Positions 1-9,212 of a DNA stretch of 64,000 nt are shown here, piece by piece. A program made the translations under genes and the position numbers. Below the pieces are notes generated by a model. It worked only from the letters and a program-made list of their open reading frames with translations. It did not search any database and had not been told where the DNA came from. The DNA comes from Burkholderia sp. Bp9143 (GTDB lineage Bacteria; Pseudomonadota; Gammaproteobacteria; Burkholderiales; Burkholderiaceae): contig NZ_QTPO01000019.1 in assembly GCF_003853645.1 (NCBI RefSeq), positions 62,001 to 126,000 on the forward strand, read 5' to 3'. How positions within the stretch are numbered: position 1 is the stretch's first letter; the number at the start of each line of letters is the position of its first letter.

Positions 1-1215
1 GAGCGCGAGCTTCACGGGCGCCTCGTCGCCGGCCGTCAGCAGGTTCGCCAGGTAACGCAGCGGAATGCGCAGCGATTCGACGTCCGGCAGGTAGCCGTTC
101 ATCCCGAGCGCGCCGCTGTTCGCGGCCGAGTTGATCGGCGACAGCGGCGGCACGTACCAGACCATCGGCAGCGTCCGGTATTCCGGATGCAGCGGGAACG
201 CGATCTTCCAGTCGATCGCCATCTTGTAGGTCGGCGAGCGCCGCGCGGCGTCGATCCACGCGGCCGGCACGCCGTCGCGCTCGGCCTGCGCGATCACGGC
301 CGGATCCTCCGGATCGAGGAACAGCGACAGCTGCGCTTCGTACAGGTCCTTCTCGTTCTCCGCGCTGGCGGCCTCGCTGATCCGGTCGGCGTCGTACAGC
401 AGCACGCCGAGGTAGCGGATGCGGCCGACGCAGGTTTCCGAACACACGGTCGGCTGGCCGGCCTCGATGCGCGGATAGCAGAAGATGCACTTCTCGGCCT
501 TGCCGCTCTGCCAGTTGTAGTAGATCTTCTTGTACGGGCAGCCCGACACGCACATGCGCCAGCCGCGGCACTTGTCCTGGTCGATCAGCACGATGCCGTC
601 TTCCTCGCGCTTGTAGATCGAGCCCGACGGGCACGACGCGACGCACGCCGGATTCAGGCAGTGCTCGCAGAGGCGCGGCAGGTACATCATGAAGGTGTTC
701 TCGAACTGCCCGTAGATTTCCTTCTGTACCGACTCGAAGTTATAGTCCTTCGCGCGCTTCTCGAACTCTCCGCCGAGGATCTCCTCCCAGTTCGGGCCCC
801 ACTCGATCTTCTCGAGCCGCTGGCCGCTGATCAGCGAGCGCGGCCGGGCCACCGGCATCGCGCGCGTGTTGCCCGCTTCCTGAAGATGGCCGTAGTCGAA
901 CGTGAACGGCTCGTAGTAGTCGTCGATTTCGGGCAGGTGCGGGTTCGCGAAGATCTGCGCGAGCAGCCGCCACTTGCCGCCCAGACGCGGCTCGATCCTG
1001 CCGTCCGCACGCCGCTGCCAGCCGCCGCGCCAGCGGTCCTGGTTCTCCCAGTCCTTCGGATAGCCGATGCCCGGCTTGGTCTCGACGTTGTTGAACCACG
1101 CGTATTCCATTCCTTCGCGGCTGGTCCACACATTCTTGCAGGTCACCGAGCAGGTATGGCACCCGATGCACTTGTCGAGGTTCAGCACCATCGCGATCTG
1201 TGCACGTACTTTCAT
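1..1215 (-). CDS. narH: Respiratory nitrate reductase beta subunit NarH (partial, 3' end outside window)
   Basis: Iron-sulfur subunit of the membrane-bound NarGHI nitrate reductase, passing electrons from the NarI haems to NarG on the cytoplasmic face of the inner membrane. About 404 residues are visible, so the C-terminal part is missing at the left edge. Four cysteine clusters are present. The first is CIGCHTCSVTC at residues 16-26. The second is CEHC...CVASC near 183-197. The third is CRGWRMC near 217, where a Trp replaces a Cys, the family's signature of a 3Fe-4S centre. The fourth is CIFC near 240. The start ATG overlaps the narG stop by 4 bp (ATGA), so the two are translationally coupled. 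narJ and narI presumably follow beyond the window. Confidence 0.97.
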   Translation of the reverse strand, partial: MKVRAQIAMVLNLDKCIGCHTCSVTCKNVWTSREGMEYAWFNNVETKPGIGYPKDWENQDRWRGGWQRRADGRIEPRLGGKWRLLAQIFANPHLPEIDDYYEPFTFDYGHLQEAGNTRAMPVARPRSLISGQRLEKIEWGPNWEEILGGEFEKRAKDYNFESVQKEIYGQFENTFMMYLPRLCEHCLNPACVASCPSGSIYKREEDGIVLIDQDKCRGWRMCVSGCPYKKIYYNWQSGKAEKCIFCYPRIEAGQPTVCSETCVGRIRYLGVLLYDADRISEAASAENEKDLYEAQLSLFLDPEDPAVIAQAERDGVPAAWIDAARRSPTYKMAIDWKIAFPLHPEYRTLPMVWYVPPLSPINSAANSGALGMNGYLPDVESLRIPLRYLANLLTAGDEAPVKLAL

Positions 1216-4200
1216 GACGTTTCTCCGGTGTCGATGGGAGTTGGCGCTTTAGCGCTTACTCCCATCCCATGCAAAGCCCGAACGTTCGGTGTGTCGGTTA
1301 CGGCCTCTTCTCCATCGAGCCAGTCGATCCTGTTCATCTTGCGCACGATCAGGAACTCGTCGCGATTCGAGCCGACCGTGCCGTAGTAGTTGAAGCCATA
1401 CGACAGCTGCGCATAGCCGCCGATCATGTGGGTCGGCTTCAACGCGATGCGCGTGACCGAGTTGTGAATGCCGCCGCGCGTGCCGGTGATCTCGGAGCCC
1501 GGTGTGTTCACGATCTTTTCCTGCGCGTGGTACATCATCACCATCCCGGACGGAATCCGCTGGCTCACCACCGCCCGCGCGCACAACGCGCCGTTCGAGT
1601 TGTAGCACTCGATCCAGTCGTTATCGACCACGCCGATCGCCTTCGCGTCGTCCTCCGACATCCACACGATCGGGCCGCCGCGCGACAGCGTCAGCATCAG
1701 CAGGTTGTCCGTGTACGTGCTGTGGATTCCCCACTTCTGGTGCGGCGTCAGGAAGTTCAGCACGCGCTCGGGATTGCCGTTCGAGCGCTTGCCGACCATA
1801 TGCGCGTAGCTGCCTGTGTCGATCGGCGGCTTGTACGCGCACAGCGACTCGCCGAACGCGCGCATCCACGGATGATCCTGGTACAGCTGCTGACGGCCGG
1901 TCAGCGTGCGCCACGGCACCAGCTCGTGCACGTTCACATAACCGGCGTTGTACGACACGTGCTCGGATTCGATCCCGCTCCACGTCGGCGACGAGATGAT
2001 CTTGCGCGGCTGCGCCTGGATGTCGCGGAAACGGATCTTCTCGTCTTCGCGCGCGACGGCCAGGTGCGCGTGATCGATGCCGGTGATGCCGGACAGCGCA
2101 CGCCATGCCTTCACCGCGACTTCGCCGTTGGTTTCCGGCGCGAGCGCGAGGATCACCTCGGCCGCGTCGAGCGCCGTGTCGATGCGCGGGCGCCCCTGCG
2201 CGGCGCCGTGGGCGACCGTGTAGTTGAGCTGGCCGAGCAGCTTCACTTCGTCCTTCGTATCCCAGCCGATGCCCTTGCCCGCGTTGCCGAGCTTGTCCAT
2301 CAGCGGCCCGAGCGACGTGAAGCGCGCGTAGGTGTTCGGGTAGTCGCGCTCGACGGCAATCACGGCCGGCATCGTGCGGCCCGGCACCGGCTCGCATTCG
2401 CCGCGCTTCCAGTCCTGCACGTCGAACGGCTGCGCGAGTTCGCCCGGCGTGTCGTGCGCGATCGGCGCGAGCACGACGTCGCGTTCGACGCCGAGATGGC
2501 CGGCGCACAGCTCGGAGAAACGCTTCGCGATTCCCTTGAAGATCTCCCAGTCGCTCTTCGATTCCCACGCGGGATCGACCGCCGCCGACAGCGGATGGAT
2601 GAACGGATGCATGTCGGACGTGTTCATGTCGTCCTTCTCGTACCACGTCGCGGTCGGCAGCACGACGTCCGAATACATGCAGGTCGTCGACATCCGGAAG
2701 TCGAGCGTGACGAGCAGGTCGAGCTTGCCGCGCGGCGCTTCGTCGTGCCACTTCACTTCCTCCGGGCGGGCGCCGCCCGTCGCGCCGAGATCCTCGCCCT
2801 GCACGCCGTTGGTCGTGCCGAGCAGGTGCTTCAGGAAATACTCGTGGCCCTTGCCCGACGAGCCGAGCAGGTTCGAGCGCCACACGAACAGGTTGCGCGG
2901 GAAGTTGTCGGGTGAGTCGGGGTCCTCGCACGCCATCCGCAGCATGCCGGCTTTCAGTTGCCGCGCGACGTCGGCACCGGCCTGCGCCGGGTCGCCGAGA
3001 CTCGCGCCGACCTTCAGCGGATTCACCGCGAGCTGCGGCGCGGACGGCAGCCAGCCCATCCGTTCCGCGCGCACGTTGTAGTCGATCGGCGAACCGTGGA
3101 ACTGCGTCTTGTCGGCGAGCGGCGACAGCAGCGCGCCCGGGTCCATCGTGTCGTAGCGCCACTGGTCGGTGTGCGCGTAGAAGAACGACGTCGCGTTCAT
3201 GTGGCGCGGCGGCCGGTTCCAGTCGAGCGCGAACGCGAGCGCGGTCCAGCCCGTCTGCGGACGCAGCTTCTCCTGGCCCACGTAATGCGACCAGCCGCCG
3301 CCCGGCTTGCCGACGCAGCCGCACATGATCAGCATGTTGATGATCGCGCGGTACGACATGTCCATGTGGAACCAGTGGTTGATCCCCGCGCCGATGATCA
3401 CCATCGACTTGCCTTGCGTCTTGTGCGCGTTCTCCGCGAATTGCCGCGCGACCGAGATCACGTCCGCGCGCTTCACGCCGGTGATCGCTTCCTGCCACGC
3501 CGGCGTGTACGGGAGATCGTCGTCGTAGCTGGCGGCTACGTCACGCCCGCCCAGCCCCTGGTCGAGCCCGTAGTTCGCGACGAACAGGTCATAGACGGTC
3601 GCGACCAGCATCTCGCCGTCGCGCGTCGCGACGCGCCGCACGCCGATCCGGCGCGACAGCTCGGAGCCGTGCTGCGTCGAGTTGAAGTGCGCGTGCGGCT
3701 GGTTGCCGAAGTACGGGAACAGCACGTCGACCACGTCGTCGTGCTCGGCCGTGCAGGTCAGCCGCGGTGACAGCGCCGCGCCCTTCGAGGTCTCGCCGCG
3801 CAGGTTCCACTTGCCCTTGTCGGCATCCGCCTGCTGCCCCCAGCGGAAACCCACCGAGCCGACCGGCACGACGAACTCGCCGGTCGCGTCGTCGATCATC
3901 ACGGTCTTCCAGTCCGGATGCGCGGCCTCGTCGAGCGAGTCGTCGAAATCGGACGCGCGCACGAGGCGCTCGGGCACGTAGCCGTCACCGTGCGGCACGA
4001 GGCGCACGAGGCACGGCATGTCGGTGTAGCGCTTGCAGTAGTCGACGAAGTAGTCGCTCTTGCCGGCAAGATGGAATTCCTTGAGGATCACGTGCCCCAT
4101 CGCGAGCGCGAGCGCCGCGTCGGTGCCCTGCTTCGGGTGCAGCCACAGGTCGCCGAACTTCGCGCCTTCCGAATAGTCGGGGAACACCGACACGACCTTG

Positions 4201-5024
4201 GTGCCGCGATAGCGCGCCTCGACGAGGAAGTGCGCGTCGGGCGTGCGGGTCTGCGGGACATTGGAGCCCCACATCATGATGAACGTCGAGTTGTACCAGT
4301 CGGCCGATTCCGGCACGTCGGTCTGCTCGCCCCAGGTCTGCGGCGACGCGGGCGGCAGGTCGCAATACCAGTCGTAGAAGCTCAGGCATACGCCACCGAT
4401 CAGCGACAGGTAGCGGGAACCCGCCGCGTACGACACCATCGACATTGCCGGAATCGGCGAGAAGCCGACCACGCGATCGGGGCCGTGCCGCTCGACCGTG
4501 TAAACGTTTGCAGCCGCAACGATTTCGTTGACCTCGTCCCAGCTCGCGCGCACGAAGCCGCCGAGCCCGCGCCGGCTCTGGTACGAACGCCGCGCGTCGT
4601 CGTCCTCGACGATCGAGCGCCAGGCGTCGACGGCGCCAAGCGTGCGCCGGCGTTCGCGCCACAGCTTCACCAGCGCGCTGCGAACCATAGGATGCTTGAG
4701 ACGGTTCGCGCTATACAGATACCAGGAGTACGAGGCGCCGCGCGAGCAGCCGCGCGGTTCGTGGTTCGGCATGTCGGGGCGCGTGCGCGGGTAATCGGTC
4801 TGCTGGGTTTCCCAGGTGACGATCCCGCCTTTCACATAGACCTTCCACGAGCACGAACCCGTGCAGTTCACCCCGTGGGTCGAACGGACGATCTTGTCGT
4901 GCTGCCAGCGCAGCCGGTAGCCGTCCTCCCATTTGCGGCCCTCGTCCGTGACGGCGCCATGTCCGTCGGAGAAGGTTGGCCTTGTGGTGGAGAAATAACG
5001 CAATCTATCCAGGAAATGGCTCAT
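1212..5024 (-). CDS. narG: Respiratory nitrate reductase alpha subunit NarG
   Basis: Molybdenum (bis-MGD) catalytic subunit that reduces nitrate to nitrite during anaerobic respiration. It has 1270 residues, a normal NarG length. The N-terminal FS0 cluster ligands H50, C54, C58 and C93 match the unusual His/Cys3 set of NarG. The segment ESADWYNSTFIMMWGSN contains the Asp expected to ligate Mo. There is no N-terminal Tat signal, as expected for a cytoplasmically oriented NarG. It is the first gene of the operon here; no narK transporter lies immediately upstream. A leader of about 120 nt and an FNR/ANR box at 5180-5193 suggest low-oxygen induction. Confidence 0.98.
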   Translation of the reverse strand: MSHFLDRLRYFSTTRPTFSDGHGAVTDEGRKWEDGYRLRWQHDKIVRSTHGVNCTGSCSWKVYVKGGIVTWETQQTDYPRTRPDMPNHEPRGCSRGASYSWYLYSANRLKHPMVRSALVKLWRERRRTLGAVDAWRSIVEDDDARRSYQSRRGLGGFVRASWDEVNEIVAAANVYTVERHGPDRVVGFSPIPAMSMVSYAAGSRYLSLIGGVCLSFYDWYCDLPPASPQTWGEQTDVPESADWYNSTFIMMWGSNVPQTRTPDAHFLVEARYRGTKVVSVFPDYSEGAKFGDLWLHPKQGTDAALALAMGHVILKEFHLAGKSDYFVDYCKRYTDMPCLVRLVPHGDGYVPERLVRASDFDDSLDEAAHPDWKTVMIDDATGEFVVPVGSVGFRWGQQADADKGKWNLRGETSKGAALSPRLTCTAEHDDVVDVLFPYFGNQPHAHFNSTQHGSELSRRIGVRRVATRDGEMLVATVYDLFVANYGLDQGLGGRDVAASYDDDLPYTPAWQEAITGVKRADVISVARQFAENAHKTQGKSMVIIGAGINHWFHMDMSYRAIINMLIMCGCVGKPGGGWSHYVGQEKLRPQTGWTALAFALDWNRPPRHMNATSFFYAHTDQWRYDTMDPGALLSPLADKTQFHGSPIDYNVRAERMGWLPSAPQLAVNPLKVGASLGDPAQAGADVARQLKAGMLRMACEDPDSPDNFPRNLFVWRSNLLGSSGKGHEYFLKHLLGTTNGVQGEDLGATGGARPEEVKWHDEAPRGKLDLLVTLDFRMSTTCMYSDVVLPTATWYEKDDMNTSDMHPFIHPLSAAVDPAWESKSDWEIFKGIAKRFSELCAGHLGVERDVVLAPIAHDTPGELAQPFDVQDWKRGECEPVPGRTMPAVIAVERDYPNTYARFTSLGPLMDKLGNAGKGIGWDTKDEVKLLGQLNYTVAHGAAQGRPRIDTALDAAEVILALAPETNGEVAVKAWRALSGITGIDHAHLAVAREDEKIRFRDIQAQPRKIISSPTWSGIESEHVSYNAGYVNVHELVPWRTLTGRQQLYQDHPWMRAFGESLCAYKPPIDTGSYAHMVGKRSNGNPERVLNFLTPHQKWGIHSTYTDNLLMLTLSRGGPIVWMSEDDAKAIGVVDNDWIECYNSNGALCARAVVSQRIPSGMVMMYHAQEKIVNTPGSEITGTRGGIHNSVTRIALKPTHMIGGYAQLSYGFNYYGTVGSNRDEFLIVRKMNRIDWLDGEEAVTDTPNVRALHGMGVSAKAPTPIDTGETS

Positions 5025-5752
5025 GGGGATCTCGTTTTTTCCGGTCTTTTGGCAGACCCTGATTATTTAAGGAGGTGAATTACCGGTTGTAAAGGACGAT
5101 CGGATGTCGATCGTTCCGTCCGTGCTCATCCTTTGCGGCCGGGTCGAATCGATTCTCTTTCGAATCGACGTATCACGACTTGATACAAATCACGATATCG
5201 TTCACCGGTGCACAACGACGCCAGACGGGCAGCGATCGCGAGACGGCAGCCGCCATGCCGGACGCGGGATGGCCGGTCAATCATGGCTTCGGGCGTAGTC
5301 CGCGTGCATTGCGCTGCAATGACCGGCGACGTCCATCGGGAATCGCCGGGCCGCGCCGGTTTGTTCATGGAAGACCGCGCAACACGTGCGACGTCATGCC
5401 GGCCGCCCGTCGATCACACCATTACATTTGGGAAGCGCATTTTCACGACGCGACGCGCTTCGTCCCGCCCGTCAGTGCGGACGACGCATGTGCACGCGGC
5501 AGCAAAGGCCGGGCATGGCTATGCCCGGGTCGCGATGAAATGTGCGACGCCTTCAGGTATGCGAGGAAGATTCGACGGAGAAGCGCGGTGCCGGCTGATG
5601 TGTTGAAGCAGCTGGCGATACCGGCTGGAGAGGGGTGACGCAAATGCGTCGGGCGCGGCAGACGGGCAAGGAACAACAAGCGCGGCGGCACGGCACGCGC
5701 GAGCCGCGCGCGTCGGGCGCCGCTGACCGGCGGAGCCGGCACGGGCCGCCCG
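5025..5752. other. Long intergenic region upstream of narG
   Basis: About 730 bp without a convincing gene. It holds the FNR/ANR-like box at 5180-5193 on the narG side. Rightward open frames here (for example 5180-5638) have Arg/Ser-rich composition and no recognisable domain. A perfect Shine-Dalgarno-like string sits at 5068-5077 on the plus strand, so its complement lies in the narG leader (see findings). Confidence 0.6.
5180..5193 (-). promoter_or_regulatory. FNR/ANR-type box upstream of narG
   Basis: TTGATACAAATCAC matches the FNR/ANR consensus TTGAT-N4-ATCAA at 9 of 10 defined positions. With the box centred near -41.5, transcription would start near 5145 and leave a leader of about 120 nt before the narG ATG at 5024. 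This fits oxygen-responsive control of nitrate respiration. Confidence 0.75.
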
Positions 5753-5944
5753 TCAACCCTCGCCCTTCGGCCCCGGGTTGAGCATCACGACAAAGCAGGC
5801 CACACCGGCGATCAACGCGATCGCGCCGCCACGCAGCGCGATCGTTTCGTCGAACAGCAGCCCGGTCACGACGGCCATCATCCCCGCGAGCGACACGAAC
5901 ACGGCAATCGCCGCGACGACGATCCGGTACTGGCGACGTATCAT
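5753..5944 (-). CDS. Small two-helix inner-membrane protein, function unknown
   Basis: 63 residues. Two hydrophobic segments (about residues 8-28 and 35-55) are separated by a short DET turn, and the C-terminus is charged (NPGPKGEG). A GAGGG ribosome site precedes the ATG. The gene lies 15 bp after the stop codon of the universal stress protein on the same strand, so the two are very probably cotranscribed. I recognise no named family; the context suggests a membrane partner or an accessory stress-response peptide. Confidence 0.6.
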   Translation of the reverse strand: MIRRQYRIVVAAIAVFVSLAGMMAVVTGLLFDETIALRGGAIALIAGVACFVVMLNPGPKGEG

Positions 5945-5959
5945 CGCGCCCTCGCCGCG

Positions 5960-6439
5960 TCAGGCTGCCGCGGCGGAAGCCGGCACGCCGGTGTCGTCGC
6001 CGCGAATCAGCAGCACCGGGCACTTCGAGCCGCGCACGAAGCGCTCGGCGACGCTCCCGAGCACCACGCGCCGGATGCCGCGCCGCCCATGCGTGCCGAC
6101 CACCGCGAGATCGATCCCGCGCTCCTTCACGTAACGCTGCAGGCGTTCCGCGATGTCCTCGCCGATGCTCTCGGTTTCGACGAGCTCGCCCTCGCCTTTC
6201 GCGCCGGCTTGCGCGATGACCTGCTCGGCTTCACGCAGCACCTTGCGCCCTTCGTCGCGGATTTCCTCGATGAGCGCGTGCGGGTCGAAACGGCCCGCGT
6301 ACGTGAACAGCACCGACTTGTCGACCACGTACACGACGCTGACGTGCGTGTCGCCCGCCAGTGCCACCTTCACTGCCTCGGCAAGCGCCTGTTTCGACGA
6401 AGCGCTGCCGTCGACGGCCACCATGATCTTCTTGTACAT
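5960..6439 (-). CDS. Universal stress protein (UspA family), ATP-binding type
   Basis: 159-residue single Usp domain, starting MYKKIMVAVDGS. The C-terminal GTHGRRG...VVLGS exactly fits the G-2X-G-9X-G(S/T) nucleotide-binding motif, so this is an ATP-binding type. The start at 6439 is chosen because GAGG lies 7 nt upstream; a longer frame reaching 6670 runs through non-coding-looking, Arg-rich sequence. An FNR/ANR-like box at 6519-6532 is well placed for control. Such proteins in pseudomonads and Burkholderia are commonly induced at low oxygen, which fits the adjacent nar operon. Confidence 0.9.
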   Translation of the reverse strand: MYKKIMVAVDGSASSKQALAEAVKVALAGDTHVSVVYVVDKSVLFTYAGRFDPHALIEEIRDEGRKVLREAEQVIAQAGAKGEGELVETESIGEDIAERLQRYVKERGIDLAVVGTHGRRGIRRVVLGSVAERFVRGSKCPVLLIRGDDTGVPASAAAA

Positions 6440-6518
6440 GCAAACCTCGCTGGGGTAGTTGCCGGGCGCGGTGGCGCGCGGCCATGTGCCCATCATCGGC
6501 TGACGGCGGGTGCGAAGG

Positions 6519-6532
6519 TTGACGGCGATCAA
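6519..6532 (-). promoter_or_regulatory. FNR/ANR-type box upstream of the universal stress gene
   Basis: TTGACGGCGATCAA has 9 of 10 matches to TTGAT-N4-ATCAA. The box centre lies about 86 bp before the ATG at 6439, which would give a leader of about 45 nt if the site sits at -41.5. It could also act rightward on the hydratase gene at 6704. Confidence 0.6.
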
Positions 6533-6703
6533 GATTCCCCGGAAGCGGGTCGTGCGGCAAAGCGCCACGCGGTGCAATCGGCGCGCCGTACCGGCGGCCG
6601 CGCCGTGCAACCGAGCGGCCATGCCGCCGAAAGCGCTATCATCGATGTTGCGACCTTCGTCCGGCCCCATTTTGCCGGCTCACCTTCAACTCGCTCAACC
6701 GAC

Positions 6704-7465
6704 ATGACAACGACTACCGAACGCGTGGCCGGCGCCGCCCAGCATCTCGTCGCCGCCCGCCATGCCGGCGTGCCCGGCCCGCTGCTGCCCGACGCCTTGC
6801 GCCCCGAGAACGTCGAAACCGCGCTCGCGATCCAGCATCGCGTCGCCGACCTGCTCGGCGAGACCATCGGCGGCTGGAAATGCGCGCTGCCGCCGCCCGA
6901 CCGCGTGATCGTCGCGCCGATCTTCGCTTCGACGATCCGCGAAGCCGATGCGCCGTACCGCGTCGTCGGCGGCCCGATCGTGCGGATCGAGCCGGAAATC
7001 GCGTTCGTGCTCGATCGCGACCTGCCCGCCCGCGCGCAGCCGTACGACGAGCTCGACGTGCGCGGCGCGATCCGCGAAGTGCGCATCGTGCTCGAGGTGC
7101 TGGGCTGCCGCTATGCGGAGCCCGCGCGCGCGTCGAAATTCGAACTGCTTGCCGACGGCCAGTTCAACCAGGGGCTGTGCGTGGGCCCCGTCGTACCGGA
7201 CGGGTTGAACGCGCCGCTCGAGACGCTCGCGCTGTCGTTCGAGGGTGCGCTGAATCGCACGATCGACGGCCGCCATCCGGACGGCGATCCGCTCAAGCCG
7301 CTCGTGTGGCTGGTGAATTTCCTCGCATCGCGCGGCGACGGCGCGCGCGCCGGCCAGATCGTGACGACCGGTTCGTATGCGGGCGCGATCGACGTGCCGC
7401 TCGGCGATGCGCTGACGGTGCGCTTCGGCGAACTCGGCAGCCTGTCGGTGACGCTGACGGCCTGA
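6704..7465 (+). CDS. 2-keto-4-pentenoate hydratase / fumarylacetoacetate hydrolase-family protein
   Basis: 253 residues resembling the MhpD/FAH fold that hydrates or cleaves 2-oxo-enoate intermediates of aromatic or sugar-acid catabolism. Supporting features are the N-terminal helical segment (AAQHLVAARHAG), the GWKCALP core and the metal-site-like EPEIAFVLDRDLP stretch. The C-terminus has GQIVTTGSYAG and GDALTVRFGELGS, typical of this family. The start ATG has only a weak ribosome site. No pathway neighbours are adjacent, so the true substrate cannot be named. Confidence 0.8.
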   Translation: MTTTTERVAGAAQHLVAARHAGVPGPLLPDALRPENVETALAIQHRVADLLGETIGGWKCALPPPDRVIVAPIFASTIREADAPYRVVGGPIVRIEPEIAFVLDRDLPARAQPYDELDVRGAIREVRIVLEVLGCRYAEPARASKFELLADGQFNQGLCVGPVVPDGLNAPLETLALSFEGALNRTIDGRHPDGDPLKPLVWLVNFLASRGDGARAGQIVTTGSYAGAIDVPLGDALTVRFGELGSLSVTLTA

Positions 7466-7599
7466 CGTCCGGCGGCGGGGGCGGCCCGCGCGTGAATCCC
7501 GGCGAGCGCGCGGCGCCCGGCCCTGCCTGCCGGCGCGACGTGATACCGTTGCACATCGCCCGTCACGCGCGCGAACCGCGTGCCCTCCCGTCATTCGCC

Positions 7600-9006
7600 A
7601 TGCCGCCGACACCGTTGCCCGCCCTGCTGAACGAAGTCCTGCGCGCCGTCGATCGCCGCTACCGGCTGCCGCCGCTCGTGCGCGCGTCGTCGCTGACCGA
7701 CGCCGCGAACCCGGCCACCGTCATCGCCATCGTGATCGAGGAAGCGCGCCGGATGCGGGCCGACGGCCGACCGCCCGACGCGGCATTGCAACGCCGTTTC
7801 ATCGACGCGCTCGCGCGGATGATCCGCGACGCGATGGACGTGCAATCCGGCGACCCCGCCTTCCAGGCCGCGGTGCTTCGACATGGCGCGGCGGCCGTGC
7901 GCGAATACGCATCACTCGCCGCACATGCCGAACAGGATCGGCGCATGCTGCGCTCGGCCGTCAACACGATCGCGCATCCGGCCCGGCTCGAACGGCATGC
8001 GCAGGCATGGCAACGCGAGCCGCTCGCGCGGCTGCATGCGGCCGCGGCCGGCGCAGCGTGGGACGAACTCGATGCCGCGCTGCGGCACCTGCTCGCGCAA
8101 CCGGAGATGGCGACCGACACCGCGTTCGAGCAGGACATCGCCAGACTGAAAGACAGTGCCGCGCTGGCCCGGCTGCAGCGTCTCCATGCACTGTCGCGGG
8201 ATCCGGACGTCCAGCAATACCGCACGCTGTGGGGCCGCCAGGGTCCGCTCGAAGGCAGCGCGCTCGCCGTCGCGCAGGGCGTCACGTCGCAACAGCGGGG
8301 CGCGGCCGTCGAAGCGCTGGCCGCGCAGGCGCTCGACGCGTTGGCCGCGCAGCTCGATGCGGGCGATGCGCACCGCACCTATCGCGTGGTCACGTCGATG
8401 CGCGTGCCGGCGTCGATTCCGGGCAAGCATGACCGCGCGAAAACCGAGTGGGATGCGGTGCTGCTCGAGCGCGCGCGCGGCGACGATCCGTCGGCCGCGT
8501 GGCACGTCCGGTTCCTCGTCGAGGCGAAGGCGTCCGCGGATGCCGCGACGACCGATCTGCCGCGCCTGCTGCGCGGCCTGAGCCTGCTCGCGCAAGCCGA
8601 TCCGGACACCGTCTATGCGTTCGACACGCGCGAAGGCGCGGTACGCCTGCACGGTGCGTCGCTGCACGCGCTGACGATCGACGATGCCGCATTGCAGCGC
8701 GAGGTGCTGTACTGCTGCGATGCATCGGCAGACCCGGCGCCGCGCCTGCTGGGTGCCGCGAGCCGGATGCAGCTGTTGTCGGCGCCGGCGAGCCTTGAAT
8801 ACGCGAGCGCGCTGACGCAGCACTCGGACGCCGATCTGCGCGGCCTCGGCGTCGTCTGGCACGCGCTGCTGGAACTGCCGTCATGGCGCTCGGTGCTGCA
8901 CCAGTACGAATCGCTGCGGCAGGTACGGGCGTTGATGGTGGGCGTCGACGACCTGATGGCCGCGATCGAAGGCGATGTTGGCGACAGCGCCGCGAACGAT
9001 GCGTGA
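7600..9006 (+). CDS. Unrecognised 468-residue protein with possible PD-(D/E)XK nuclease-like core
   Basis: I do not recognise a named family. The first half is Ala/Arg-rich and strongly helical with repeated Leu/Ala patterns. In the second half EWDAVLLE (Asp285) is followed by a strand RFLVEAKAS containing Glu308-x-Lys310. This spacing and hydrophobic pattern match the D...ExK catalytic core of PD-(D/E)XK nuclease-fold proteins; a helix with basic residues follows. An internal cluster CCD lies near residue 373. The start ATG at 7600 is the first plausible Met after the preceding gene. The gene stands alone, convergent with the hydrolase gene. The nuclease idea is inference. Confidence 0.6.
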   Translation: MPPTPLPALLNEVLRAVDRRYRLPPLVRASSLTDAANPATVIAIVIEEARRMRADGRPPDAALQRRFIDALARMIRDAMDVQSGDPAFQAAVLRHGAAAVREYASLAAHAEQDRRMLRSAVNTIAHPARLERHAQAWQREPLARLHAAAAGAAWDELDAALRHLLAQPEMATDTAFEQDIARLKDSAALARLQRLHALSRDPDVQQYRTLWGRQGPLEGSALAVAQGVTSQQRGAAVEALAAQALDALAAQLDAGDAHRTYRVVTSMRVPASIPGKHDRAKTEWDAVLLERARGDDPSAAWHVRFLVEAKASADAATTDLPRLLRGLSLLAQADPDTVYAFDTREGAVRLHGASLHALTIDDAALQREVLYCCDASADPAPRLLGAASRMQLLSAPASLEYASALTQHSDADLRGLGVVWHALLELPSWRSVLHQYESLRQVRALMVGVDDLMAAIEGDVGDSAANDA

Positions 9007-9151
9007 TGCGTGATGTGTGCAGTACCGACCGGGTGAGCGTGCGTGCGATGAGACCAACGCACCGCTTCGTCGAAAACGCGGTACAGCACCGCCACAAGTC
9101 GCGGCGTCATCCCCCTTCGGCATGACGCGCGGGATTCCCAAGCTGATTTAA

Positions 9152-9198
9152 GCTGGCCGGCATAGCCGGCCAGCGCGGCGCGGCCCGCGAAAGCGGGC
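9152..9198. terminator. Two tandem hairpins between convergent genes
   Basis: Hairpin one (9152-9174) has a 10-bp perfect stem GCTGGCCGGC with an ATA loop. Hairpin two (9183-9198) is GCCCGC-GAAA-GCGGGC. They lie between the rightward gene ending at 9006 and the leftward gene ending at 9213, as expected for a bidirectional terminator. No clear U-tract is seen. Confidence 0.55.
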
Positions 9199-9212
9199 AT
9201 GCGCCGATCGCG

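Noticed and set aside
187-1386. 399-residue plus-strand frame over narH
   Set aside because: Antisense to narH, which has intact Fe-S motifs. The frame has no recognisable domain.
5180-5638. 152-residue plus-strand frame upstream of narG
   Set aside because: Arg/Pro/His-rich composition, no ribosome site next to its ATG and no family resemblance; overlaps the FNR/ANR box region.
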